Source: JBMNTQ01 sp050945815
GTDB lineage: Bacteria; Bacillota; Clostridia; Christensenellales; JBMNTQ01
NCBI GenBank assembly: GCA_050945815.1
Contig: JBMNTQ010000050.1
Location: 1 to 11,904, forward strand
DNA length: 11,904 nt
Reading direction: 5' to 3'
Both the position numbers and the translations under genes were made by a program. The notes below the pieces were generated by a model. The model worked only from the letters and a program-made list of their open reading frames with translations, had not been told where the DNA came from and searched no databases. The number at the start of each line of letters is the position of its first letter. The stretch's first letter is position 1. This document shows positions 1-6,690 of this stretch, one piece after another.

Positions 1-437
1 TATATGATTTTTTTGACCAGCTTAAATCCAGGACCCGGGGATATGCTTCGTTTGATTATGAGCTGATAGGCTATCAGAGGAGTGAACTGGTTAAGCTGGA
101 CATTTTACTCAACAGCAACGTGTGTGACGCCCTTTCGCTGATTGTGCATAAGGATAAGGCTTATGCTCGGGGGCGTTCGGTGGCGGAGAAGCTGAAAGAA
201 GCGATTCCCAGACAGCAGTTTGAGGTTCCCATTCAAGCGGCGATTGGGGGGAAGATCATTGCCCGGGAGACCGTTAAGGCTATGCGCAAGGATGTTTTGG
301 CCAAGTGTTACGGTGGGGATATCACCCGGAAGAAGAAGCTGTTGGAGAAGCAGAAGGAGGGCAAGAAACGCATGCGCCAGATTGGAAATGTTGAGGTGCC
401 GTCGGCTGCTTTTATGTCGGTTTTGAAGATGGATTGA
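1..437 (+). CDS. lepA: Elongation factor 4 (LepA), C-terminal fragment
   Basis: This is the last 144 residues of LepA/EF4, a ribosome-associated GTPase related to EF-G that acts on stalled or mistranslocated ribosomes. The frame is open from base 3, so the gene begins upstream of the window and its GTPase domains are not visible. What is present is the end of the EF-G V-like domain (FDYELIGYQRSELVKLDILL) and the LepA-specific C-terminal domain. That domain carries the family-typical stretches RQQFEVPIQAAIGGKIIARE, KDVLAKCYGGDITRKKKLLE, GKKRMRQIGNVEVP and the ending AFMSVLKMD. The C-terminus looks intact. It is followed after 16 bases by hemW, an order common in Bacillota, so the two are probably cotranscribed. 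The identity is secure from these conserved blocks; only the missing N-terminal part cannot be judged. Confidence 0.97.
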   Translation, partial: YDFFDQLKSRTRGYASFDYELIGYQRSELVKLDILLNSNVCDALSLIVHKDKAYARGRSVAEKLKEAIPRQQFEVPIQAAIGGKIIARETVKAMRKDVLAKCYGGDITRKKKLLEKQKEGKKRMRQIGNVEVPSAAFMSVLKMD

Positions 438-453
438 TGGGAGCGGCTATAGG

Positions 454-1608
454 ATGAGGCGGCTGGGAATTTACCTGCATATTCCATTCTGTGTGAAGAA
501 ATGCGCGTACTGTGATTTTCTTTCGTTTCCCCCTCAGACGGGGGATATGGACAGCTATTGCGCGGCTCTGTCGGCGGAGATGGCGTTGTACCAAAAGCGC
601 ATGAGCGGCTATCTGGTAGATAGTATCTTTGTAGGCGGTGGTACGCCTACGCTGTTGAGCGGCCGGCAGATTGCTGCTCTTTTGTGTGCCTGCCGGGAGA
701 ATTTTTCTGTGGATGCACAGGCGGAGATTACCATTGAGGCGAACCCGGGCAGCATTGACGGTGAAAAGGCGGATTTTTGCGCCCGAAGTGGGGTTAATCG
801 GGTGAGCTTTGGCTTGCAGGCAACCCAGGATAGATTGCTGGCGGTATTGGGGCGCTTGCACAGCGGCGCCGACTTTGAGGCCGGGGTGCGCTGTTTTCAG
901 CGGGCGGGCATCCACAACATCAGCGGCGATTTAATGTATGGGCTGCCGGGGCAGACGGCTGAGGATTTTGTGGAGGCTATTGATTTTGTTGGATTTTGTG
1001 GAGCGCAGCATATTTCTGCTTATGCCTTGACCATTGAGGAAGGGACGCCTCTTTATGCGGCGGTTTCGTCTGGGGACGTGTCTTTGCCGGACGAGGAGGG
1101 AGAAATCGAACAGATTTGTGCGGGGCGGGCGGCCCTGGAGCGAGCCGGCTATTTGCGGTATGAGGTTTCCAATTATGCCCGGCGAGGGCATACTTGCCGG
1201 CACAACCTGAAATACTGGACAGGCGACGAGTATTTAGGTTTGGGTATGGGCGCTCATTCCTTTTTGCGGGAGGGTGCTGTGACACGGTTTGAAAACCACT
1301 GTGGTTTGCAGGACTATATACGGCGCATTGCAGCGGAGCAATTTCCTGTGGCTCAAGCGCGCTTAGTCGATGAAAAGGAGCAGATGTTTGAAGCGGTGAT
1401 GCTGGGCCTGCGGTTGACGGAAGGCATTGATTTGCGTGGATTTTATGGGCGCTATGGCGTGGATTTGCTGGAACGCTATGCAGGGGCTTTGGACAAGAAC
1501 CGCAGGTTGGGCTTGCTGCGTGTTGCAGGCGGGCGGGTTTGCTTGACGCAACGGGGCATGGATATCATGAACACGGTGCTGTTGGACTTTATGGACGTGC
1601 CTGCCTGA
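454..1608 (+). CDS. hemW: HemW-type radical SAM protein (heme chaperone, HemN-like)
   Basis: A 384-aa radical SAM protein of the HemW family, thought to bind heme and deliver it to target proteins; it was formerly annotated as oxygen-independent coproporphyrinogen III oxidase. The opening HIPFCVKKCAYCDF holds the CxxxCxxC iron-sulfur motif (C13, C17, C20). The next position is Asp-Phe rather than the extra Cys found in true HemN, which supports HemW. Other family marks are the SAM-binding VGGGTPT (about residues 60-66), the LMYGLPGQT block, and the HemW signature HNLKYW (250-255). The C-terminal part holds the HemN C-terminal domain, with GLRLTEGIDLRGF. The length is normal for the family. 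ATG at 454 is chosen because the HIPFC motif sits close to the N-terminus as expected, with a GGGAG-like ribosome site around 438-442. No terminator is evident before the hrcA promoter downstream. Confidence 0.95.
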   Translation: MRRLGIYLHIPFCVKKCAYCDFLSFPPQTGDMDSYCAALSAEMALYQKRMSGYLVDSIFVGGGTPTLLSGRQIAALLCACRENFSVDAQAEITIEANPGSIDGEKADFCARSGVNRVSFGLQATQDRLLAVLGRLHSGADFEAGVRCFQRAGIHNISGDLMYGLPGQTAEDFVEAIDFVGFCGAQHISAYALTIEEGTPLYAAVSSGDVSLPDEEGEIEQICAGRAALERAGYLRYEVSNYARRGHTCRHNLKYWTGDEYLGLGMGAHSFLREGAVTRFENHCGLQDYIRRIAAEQFPVAQARLVDEKEQMFEAVMLGLRLTEGIDLRGFYGRYGVDLLERYAGALDKNRRLGLLRVAGGRVCLTQRGMDIMNTVLLDFMDVPA

Positions 1609-1650
1609 TGGATTGCGGGAATGCGGGTTGGTTTTGTGGGTAAATTATTA

Positions 1651-1679
1651 TTGACAAGGCTGGCAGTTGATGGTACATT
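1651..1679 (+). promoter_or_regulatory. Sigma-A-type promoter of the hrcA-grpE-dnaK-dnaJ operon
   Basis: A perfect -35 hexamer TTGACA lies at 1651-1656 and a -10 TACATT at 1674-1679 after a 17-base spacer. The -10 is preceded by TG plus one base (1671-1672), an extended -10 that would compensate for its two mismatches. Transcription would start around 1685-1688, just upstream of the CIRCE operator. This is the arrangement expected for HrcA-repressed heat-shock operons. The start point is inferred. Confidence 0.8.
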
Positions 1680-1690
1680 ATAAATATAAT

Positions 1691-1717
1691 TTAGCACTCG
1701 ACCGTTTAGAGTGCTAA
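1691..1717 (+). promoter_or_regulatory. CIRCE operator (HrcA binding site)
   Basis: An exact 9-9-9 inverted repeat: TTAGCACTC (1691-1699), a 9-base spacer, and GAGTGCTAA (1709-1717). This matches the CIRCE consensus at all 18 arm positions. CIRCE is the DNA site for the repressor HrcA; in the transcript it also forms a hairpin at the 5' end of the mRNA. It lies between the predicted start point and the hrcA ribosome site, so HrcA would autoregulate its own operon. I saw no second copy elsewhere in the window. Confidence 0.98.
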
Positions 1718-1722
1718 CAAAA

Positions 1723-1732
1723 AGGGAGGTGA
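1723..1732 (+). promoter_or_regulatory. Ribosome binding site that fixes the hrcA start
   Basis: AGGGAGGTGA is an almost complete Shine-Dalgarno sequence. Its core GGAGG (1725-1729) is 8 bases ahead of GTG 1738, which selects that codon. It rules out the longer reading from GTG 1711, which would begin inside the CIRCE operator. Confidence 0.85.
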
Positions 1733-1737
1733 GTTGC

Positions 1738-2769
1738 GTGGGGCTGGATGGACGGAAGCTGAAGATTTTGCAGGCAATTATTGACGACTATATCGCGACA
1801 GCGGTTCCGATCGGTTCCAGGACGATATCCAAAAAATATGATATCGGCTATTCTTCAGCCACGATACGCAATGAGATGTCCGACCTGGAAGAGATGGGCT
1901 TTTTAGATCAGCCTCATACTTCTGCCGGGCGGGTACCTTCCCAGAAAGCGTACCGTTTGTATGTTGACCATATGATTAAGGGGCTGCCGCTGTCTCCTGC
2001 TGAGGATGCGGCGGTGAAGGCGTATTTCAATATACGCATGGGTGAGCTGGAGAATGTTTTGAAATGCGCCACGAAGGCTTTGGCGGATTTGACCAGCTAT
2101 ACGTCTGTTGCCTTGGTGCCGGAGAGAGAGACGGTGAATATCCAGCACATTCAACTGGTTCCTGTTAGTATCGGGAGAGTTTTGGTTGTGGTGGTGACGG
2201 ATGCGGGCGTAGTGAAAGATTTGATCATTCGCGTGCCGGAGGAAGTGTCGGTTTCTTTGCTGGACCATATTTCCCGCTTGCTGACTGCTGAGCTTAAAGG
2301 TAAGACACCCGAGGATATTCCGGCGGTAGCTGCGGACGTACAGAGCCGAAAGATGGCGGAATATCATCTATTTTTGGAGGATATTCTTGAATGCTTGAAT
2401 CAGGATATGATCGAGCGGAGGAATGAAGGGCCGGATATGGTTTTGGAGGGAGTTCGTAATATTTTGAACTTCCCGGAATACAGTGACGTGGAAAAGGCTA
2501 AGCATTTTTTAGAGTTGTTTGATAGTAAGGACCCTTTGGCCAGTATGCTGGCCCAGATGTCGGATATGGAGTTCTCTGTTAAAATCGGTGATGAGAACGA
2601 AATGGAAGAATTGAAGAGTTGCAGTGTTATTACCGCGATGTATCGGATTGGCAGCAAAGGCATTGGTACGCTGGGGGTGATAGGGCCGGTGCGTATGGAC
2701 TATCAGCGTGTGATATCGGTATTGAACTATATTGGCAACAATCTGAGCAGGGTACTGAAGGATTTATAA
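1738..2769 (+). CDS. hrcA: Heat-inducible transcription repressor HrcA
   Basis: A 343-aa HrcA, the repressor of class I heat-shock genes. It binds CIRCE as a dimer and depends on GroEL to stay active, so misfolded proteins titrate GroEL and release the operon. The N-terminus (MGLDGRKLKILQAIIDDYIA) starts the winged-helix DNA-binding domain, followed by the family-defining SSATIRNEMSDLEEMGFLDQ and PHTSAGRVPSQKAYRLYVD. The middle is the GAF-like domain with the inserted dimerisation segment. The C-terminus has IGPVRMDYQRVISVLNYIG, typical of HrcA. The start is GTG 1738, placed 8 bases after a strong GGAGG; the open frame extends back to 1711 only because it runs through the ribosome site and operator. 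It is first in the operon, and grpE follows within about 30 bases. Length and motifs are complete. Confidence 0.97.
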   Translation: MGLDGRKLKILQAIIDDYIATAVPIGSRTISKKYDIGYSSATIRNEMSDLEEMGFLDQPHTSAGRVPSQKAYRLYVDHMIKGLPLSPAEDAAVKAYFNIRMGELENVLKCATKALADLTSYTSVALVPERETVNIQHIQLVPVSIGRVLVVVVTDAGVVKDLIIRVPEEVSVSLLDHISRLLTAELKGKTPEDIPAVAADVQSRKMAEYHLFLEDILECLNQDMIERRNEGPDMVLEGVRNILNFPEYSDVEKAKHFLELFDSKDPLASMLAQMSDMEFSVKIGDENEMEELKSCSVITAMYRIGSKGIGTLGVIGPVRMDYQRVISVLNYIGNNLSRVLKDL

Positions 2770-2795
2770 TGTTATGATTTGGAGTGATTGGGCGT

Positions 2796-3407
2796 ATGGT
2801 GACCCCGAACGAGAAAAAGAATGAGAAACGCAAGAAGAAAACCGAGGCACAGGAGCAGGACGTAACTGCGAATACGCAGCCTGCTGAGGAATCGTCGGCA
2901 GTTCAGGAGGACACGAAGCCATCGGACGAGGCGGCCAAAGCGCAGGACAATGAATTTGCGAGTTTTGAGAAGGCGCTTGAGAATTTGGTTGCGGAGCGGG
3001 ATTCCTACTTGGACATGGCGCGGCGCTTGCAAGCGGACTTTGAAAACTATAAGAAGCGTACGGCTTCTGTGCGGGCTGAGGCTTATTTGGAGGGGAAACG
3101 CGAGGTTTGCGCAGCGATGTTGCCGGTGGTGGATAACATGGAGCGGGCGGTAGAGGCGTCTGGCCAAGAGGGGCCAGTGGCTGAGGGTGTTATGTTGGTG
3201 TTGAAGCAGTTTAGAAGCGCGCTTGAAACCTTTGGAGTTTGTGAGATTCCTGCCTGCGGCGAGCCTTTTGATCCAAATTTGCACCATGCTGTGATGCAAA
3301 CGGAGAAAGAAGGAACCGAGGAGGGCACGGTGGTGGACGTTTTGCAGAAGGGCTATGCCATTGATGATTCTGTTTTGCGTTATGCCATGGTGACGGTTTC
3401 AAAATAA
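2796..3407 (+). CDS. grpE: Nucleotide exchange factor GrpE
   Basis: A 203-aa GrpE, the co-chaperone that releases ADP from DnaK and thereby drives substrate release. The first 50 or so residues are highly charged (KKNEKRKKK followed by acidic and Gln-rich sequence) and probably disordered. A long helical dimerisation segment follows, with RDSYLDMARRLQADFENYKK and PVVDNMERAVEA. The C-terminal beta domain that touches DnaK has CGEPFDPNLHHAVMQTEKEG and the closing GYAIDDSVLRYAMVTVSK. The start is uncertain. ATG 2796 is 11 bases after GGAG (2781-2784). GTG 2784, which would add four residues, overlaps that same GGAG and has no ribosome site of its own; GTG 2799 is also possible. The gene lies between hrcA and dnaK in the CIRCE-controlled operon. 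Confidence 0.95.
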   Translation: MVTPNEKKNEKRKKKTEAQEQDVTANTQPAEESSAVQEDTKPSDEAAKAQDNEFASFEKALENLVAERDSYLDMARRLQADFENYKKRTASVRAEAYLEGKREVCAAMLPVVDNMERAVEASGQEGPVAEGVMLVLKQFRSALETFGVCEIPACGEPFDPNLHHAVMQTEKEGTEEGTVVDVLQKGYAIDDSVLRYAMVTVSK

Positions 3408-3465
3408 TAGAGACTTTAGCCTACGCGGAGATCATATATTTAGTTTTGAAAGGAGACATTTAATT

Positions 3466-5310
3466 ATGGGAAAAGTGATTGGAATAGATTTGGGTACGAC
3501 GAACTCCTGTGTTGCTGTAATGGAGGGCGGAGAGCCGGTGGTAATCCCCAACCCCGAGGGTGCGCGGACGACTCCTTCGGTGGTGGCGTTTACAAAAGAG
3601 GGTGAGCGGATGGTGGGGCAGGTGGCCAAACGGCAGGCTATCACCAACCCTGAGCGCACCGTGATTTCCATTAAACGGGATATGGGCAGCGATAAAAAAG
3701 TAAAGATTGACTCTAAGGAATATACGCCTCAGGAGATATCGGCAATGATTTTGCAGAAGCTCAAGGCGGACGCTGAAGCCTATTTGGGGGAGAGCGTGAC
3801 GCAGGCAGTTTTGACAGTGCCTGCTTATTTCAGTGACAGCCAGCGCCAGGCGACCAAGGACGCCGGACGCATCGCGGGGCTGGAAGTGTTGCGGATTATC
3901 AACGAGCCGACAGCGGCTTCCTTAGCTTATGGGATGGATAAAGAGGGAAATCATAAGATATTGGTTTATGACCTGGGCGGCGGTACGTTTGACGTTTCTA
4001 TTTTAGAGATTGGCGACGGGGTGTTTGAAGTGTTGGCGACCAATGGCAACAACCGTCTGGGCGGCGACGACTTTGACGACCGTGTAATGGAATATATTGT
4101 AAGTGAATTTAAAAAGAGCGACGGCATTGATTTAAGCAAGGATAAAATTGCAGTGCAGCGCTTGAAGGAAGCGGCGGAAAAAGCTAAGATCGAGCTTTCC
4201 GGTATGATGACCAGCAACATAAACCTGCCTTTTATTACGGCGGACGCATCGGGCCCTAAGCATTTGGACATGACTTTGACTCGGGCGAAGTTTAATGAGC
4301 TGACTGCGGACTTGGTGGATAAAGCTGTAGGGCCTATGAACCAGGCTTTGAAGGATGCTAATCTGTCGGCATCGGGGATTGACAGGGTTATTTTAGTGGG
4401 CGGTTCTACCCGTATTCCGGCGGTACAGGAGGCTGTGCAGCGGGTGACGGGGAAGGAGCCTTATAAAGGAATTAACCCGGACGAATGTGTAGCGATTGGT
4501 GCTGCTATTCAGGCGGGAGTTTTAGGCGGCGAGGTAAAGGACGTTCTTTTGCTGGATGTTACGCCCTTGTCTTTGGGCATTGAGACCTTGGGCGGCGTGT
4601 TCACCAAGCTGATTGAACGCAACACAACCATTCCCACCAAGAAGAGCCAGATATTCTCTACCGCTGCCGACGGGCAGACCAGTGTGGAAGTGCACGTTTT
4701 GCAGGGTGAGCGGGAGATGGCTTCCTACAATAAGACTTTGGGACGGTTTGTGTTGTCCGGTATTGCGCCGGCACCTCGGGGTGTTCCGCAGATTGAAGTG
4801 ACATTTGATATTGATGCCAATGGTATTGTTAATGTTTCCGCGAAGGATTTGGGCACGGGCAAGGAGCAGAAGGTTACGATTACGGCTTCTACCAACTTGA
4901 GTGATGACGAGATTGACAAAGCGGTGAAGGAGGCGGAGCAGTTTGCCGCTGAGGACGCCCAGCGCAAGGAAGAAGTGGAGGCGCGCAACAATGCCGATCA
5001 GGCTGCATACACTACTGAAAAGACCCTGAAAGAGATGGGCGATAAAGTGGACGCTGGGGACAAGGAGAAGTTGGAGAAGGAAATCGCCAATGTTAAGAGC
5101 GCCTTGAGCGGCACGGATGTGGAAGCGATTAAGGCTGCGACCGAGCAGTTGAGCAGCGCTTCTATGGAAGTGTTTGGTAAGGTATATCAGCAACAGGCGG
5201 CTCAGGAGCAGGCCTCAGGCTCCGGTGGTGGCGCTGATGATGCCAAATCGGATGTAGTGGATGCGGACTATGAAGTGGTGGAAGACGACGCGAACCAAGA
5301 CGACAAATAA
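3466..5310 (+). CDS. dnaK: Molecular chaperone DnaK (Hsp70)
   Basis: A 614-aa Hsp70 that binds exposed hydrophobic segments of client proteins in an ATP-driven cycle with DnaJ and GrpE. The ATPase domain (about 1-357) carries the phosphate loops GIDLGTTNSCVAVMEGG (from residue 6) and YDLGGGTFDVSIL (D169), and the adenosine motif VGGSTRIPAVQ (about 311-321). The hydrophobic interdomain linker VLLLD sits at about 360-364, followed by VTPLSLGIETLGG of the substrate-binding domain and then the helical lid. The tail is Gly/Ala-rich and acidic and ends DADYEVVEDDANQDDK. The protein lacks the extra segment in the first ATPase lobe found in proteobacterial DnaK and matches the length of Gram-positive forms. 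ATG 3466 follows AAAGGAG (3449-3455) at about 10 bases. It is separated from dnaJ by a 124-base gap holding a strong hairpin. Confidence 0.99.
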   Translation: MGKVIGIDLGTTNSCVAVMEGGEPVVIPNPEGARTTPSVVAFTKEGERMVGQVAKRQAITNPERTVISIKRDMGSDKKVKIDSKEYTPQEISAMILQKLKADAEAYLGESVTQAVLTVPAYFSDSQRQATKDAGRIAGLEVLRIINEPTAASLAYGMDKEGNHKILVYDLGGGTFDVSILEIGDGVFEVLATNGNNRLGGDDFDDRVMEYIVSEFKKSDGIDLSKDKIAVQRLKEAAEKAKIELSGMMTSNINLPFITADASGPKHLDMTLTRAKFNELTADLVDKAVGPMNQALKDANLSASGIDRVILVGGSTRIPAVQEAVQRVTGKEPYKGINPDECVAIGAAIQAGVLGGEVKDVLLLDVTPLSLGIETLGGVFTKLIERNTTIPTKKSQIFSTAADGQTSVEVHVLQGEREMASYNKTLGRFVLSGIAPAPRGVPQIEVTFDIDANGIVNVSAKDLGTGKEQKVTITASTNLSDDEIDKAVKEAEQFAAEDAQRKEEVEARNNADQAAYTTEKTLKEMGDKVDAGDKEKLEKEIANVKSALSGTDVEAIKAATEQLSSASMEVFGKVYQQQAAQEQASGSGGGADDAKSDVVDADYEVVEDDANQDDK

Positions 5311-5338
5311 ACCACTGGAAAACGAATGAAGAATTTGC

Positions 5339-5376
5339 CTGCTTGGGCCAAAGGCATATGCGTTTGGCCCAAGCAG
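5339..5376 (+). repeat. Perfect 14-bp inverted repeat between dnaK and dnaJ
   Basis: CTGCTTGGGCCAAA (5339-5352) and TTTGGCCCAAGCAG (5363-5376) are exact reverse complements around a 10-base centre, which itself contains the palindrome GCATATGC. In RNA this is a very stable hairpin. The bases after it (GTGTGTTGCTGG) contain no U-run, so it is not a standard intrinsic terminator. It may instead be an mRNA stability or processing element that keeps dnaK more abundant than dnaJ, or a partial attenuator. The structure is seen directly; the role is inferred. Confidence 0.8.
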
Positions 5377-5434
5377 TGTGTTGCTGGGCGCAGCGAAGTC
5401 GGCTTGATTTTGAAACAATTGGAGGGGGCTCGCA

Positions 5435-6547
5435 TTGGCCAAACGGGATTATTATGAGGTGTTGGGCATAGGCAAGGATGCCAGCGAAGAGGAAATAAAA
5501 AAGGCTTTTCGTCAGCAGGCCAAAAAATATCACCCTGATGTGAACAAGGACAACAAGGAAGCGGAGGCCAAGTTTAAGGAAGTTAATGAGGCCTACGAGA
5601 TTTTGTCCGATAAAGAGAAGCGCGCTAAGTATGATATGTATGGGTCTGCTGCTTTTGAGAACGGCGGTGGCGGCGGCGGTGCATATGATCCGTTTGGCGG
5701 ATTTGGTGTGGAGGATATATTCGATACCTTTTTTGGCGGCGCTTTCTCGGGACGCAGCCGGCAAGGGCATGGGCCGCAAAAGGGAAATGATTTACAGTAT
5801 GAGCTGAATATCAGCTTTGAGGAAGCGGCTTTTGGCACGGAAAAGGAAGTGAACATTCGACGCAATGAAGAGTGTGGCGAATGTGCTGGCAGCGGCGCAA
5901 AAAAGGGCACCAGCCCGGAGTTTTGTCCGACCTGCGGCGGTACGGGACAGGTGCAGGTAGCGCAGGATACGCCGTTTGGGCGTTTTGTGAATGTGAAAGC
6001 CTGTGACAAATGTCAGGGGCGCGGTAAGATCATCAAGGAGCCTTGCAATGTTTGTAAGGGCAACGGGATTGTGCATACTATACGCAAGATTAAGGTGCGG
6101 GTGCCGGCGGGCATTGATGACGGCCAGGCGATAACCTTGCATGGTGAGGGTGAGCCGGGGGAAAACGGCGGCCCGAAGGGCGACCTGTTTATTCTGGTGC
6201 GGGTGAAGCCCCATAAGCACTTTAAACGCAATCGTTTTGATATTTACTCTGAATTGCCCATCTCTTTCGGACAGGCGGCGCTGGGGGCGGAGCTTGAAGT
6301 GCCGACGCTGGACGGCAAAGTGCGCTATAAGATTCCCGAGGGGACGCAAAGCGGCACGGTTTTTCGGCTGCGCGGCAAGGGCATCAAGCATTTGCGGGGC
6401 GCGGGCTATGGGGATCTGCTGATTACGGTGAAGCTGGAGGTGCCTAAAAAGCTCAACGAGCGGCAGAAGGAGCTGATTCGCGAATTGGAGGGCATGGACA
6501 CAAAATCTGAACAAAGCTCGGGGCGAAAGGGCTTCTTTAAAAAGTAA
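5435..6547 (+). CDS. dnaJ: Chaperone protein DnaJ (Hsp40)
   Basis: A 370-aa type I J-protein that delivers clients to DnaK and stimulates its ATPase. The J domain (about 1-70) contains KYHPDVNKDN with the essential HPD at residues 33-35. A Gly/Phe-rich stretch follows (about 75-115, GGGGGGAYDPFGGFG and FGGAFSG). The zinc region has all four CxxCxGxG repeats: C147/C150, C164/C167, C190/C193 and C204/C207. The C-terminal substrate-binding domains include VRVPAGIDDGQAITLHGEGE and FRLRGKGIKHLRGAGYGDL. The start is TTG 5435, because MAKRDYYEVLG is the usual N-terminus and GGAGG (5421-5425) lies 9 bases ahead; no ATG is suitably placed. It is the last gene of the heat-shock operon, with a terminator about 40 bases after the stop. 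Confidence 0.98.
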   Translation: MAKRDYYEVLGIGKDASEEEIKKAFRQQAKKYHPDVNKDNKEAEAKFKEVNEAYEILSDKEKRAKYDMYGSAAFENGGGGGGAYDPFGGFGVEDIFDTFFGGAFSGRSRQGHGPQKGNDLQYELNISFEEAAFGTEKEVNIRRNEECGECAGSGAKKGTSPEFCPTCGGTGQVQVAQDTPFGRFVNVKACDKCQGRGKIIKEPCNVCKGNGIVHTIRKIKVRVPAGIDDGQAITLHGEGEPGENGGPKGDLFILVRVKPHKHFKRNRFDIYSELPISFGQAALGAELEVPTLDGKVRYKIPEGTQSGTVFRLRGKGIKHLRGAGYGDLLITVKLEVPKKLNERQKELIRELEGMDTKSEQSSGRKGFFKK

Positions 6548-6581
6548 ACAAGCGTGGGGCGAAGGGTTAACATTTAAAGCC

Positions 6582-6608
6582 AAAAGGACGGGATAACCGT
6601 CTTTTTTG
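6582..6608 (+). terminator. Intrinsic terminator after dnaJ
   Basis: GACGG (6587-6591), loop GATAA, CCGTC (6597-6601), then six T (6602-6607). AAAAG before the stem can extend the pairing into the T-run past a one-base bulge. The GC stem is short, so termination may be incomplete. It falls between dnaJ and the promoter-like site for prmA, which suits an operon boundary. Confidence 0.75.
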
Positions 6609-6617
6609 TTGGGCGGC

Positions 6618-6646
6618 TTGTATCCAACAGGCGAATCCTCTATAAT
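6618..6646 (+). promoter_or_regulatory. Probable sigma-A promoter of the prmA operon
   Basis: A perfect -10 TATAAT lies at 6641-6646. Seventeen bases upstream is TTGTAT (6618-6623), a weak -35 matching only the TTG. A start around 6653 would leave a leader of about 38 bases before prmA. It follows the dnaJ terminator directly, so prmA, rsmE, mtaB and the HIT gene can be expressed independently of heat-shock control. Confidence 0.6.
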
Positions 6647-6690
6647 AAAACACAACAAATAGCGTAAAAATAGGCGGGAGAAGCGAGGTA

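Noticed and set aside
454..1608. Annotation of hemW as oxygen-independent coproporphyrinogen III oxidase (HemN)
   Set aside because: The Fe-S motif is CxxxCxxC followed by Asp-Phe, without the extra Cys of true HemN, and the HNLKYW signature is that of HemW.
1609..1650. Possible terminator between hemW and the hrcA promoter
   Set aside because: No inverted repeat of useful length and no T-run; read-through from lepA-hemW into the heat-shock operon is therefore possible.
4522..5193. Antisense open frame (223 codons, minus strand) inside dnaK
   Set aside because: Low-complexity Leu- and Arg-rich translation with no recognisable motif, opposite a fully intact dnaK.
5381..5396. Second small hairpin after the dnaK-dnaJ inverted repeat as a terminator
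   Set aside because: Six pairs with one G-U around a four-base loop and no T-run; too weak to call on its own.
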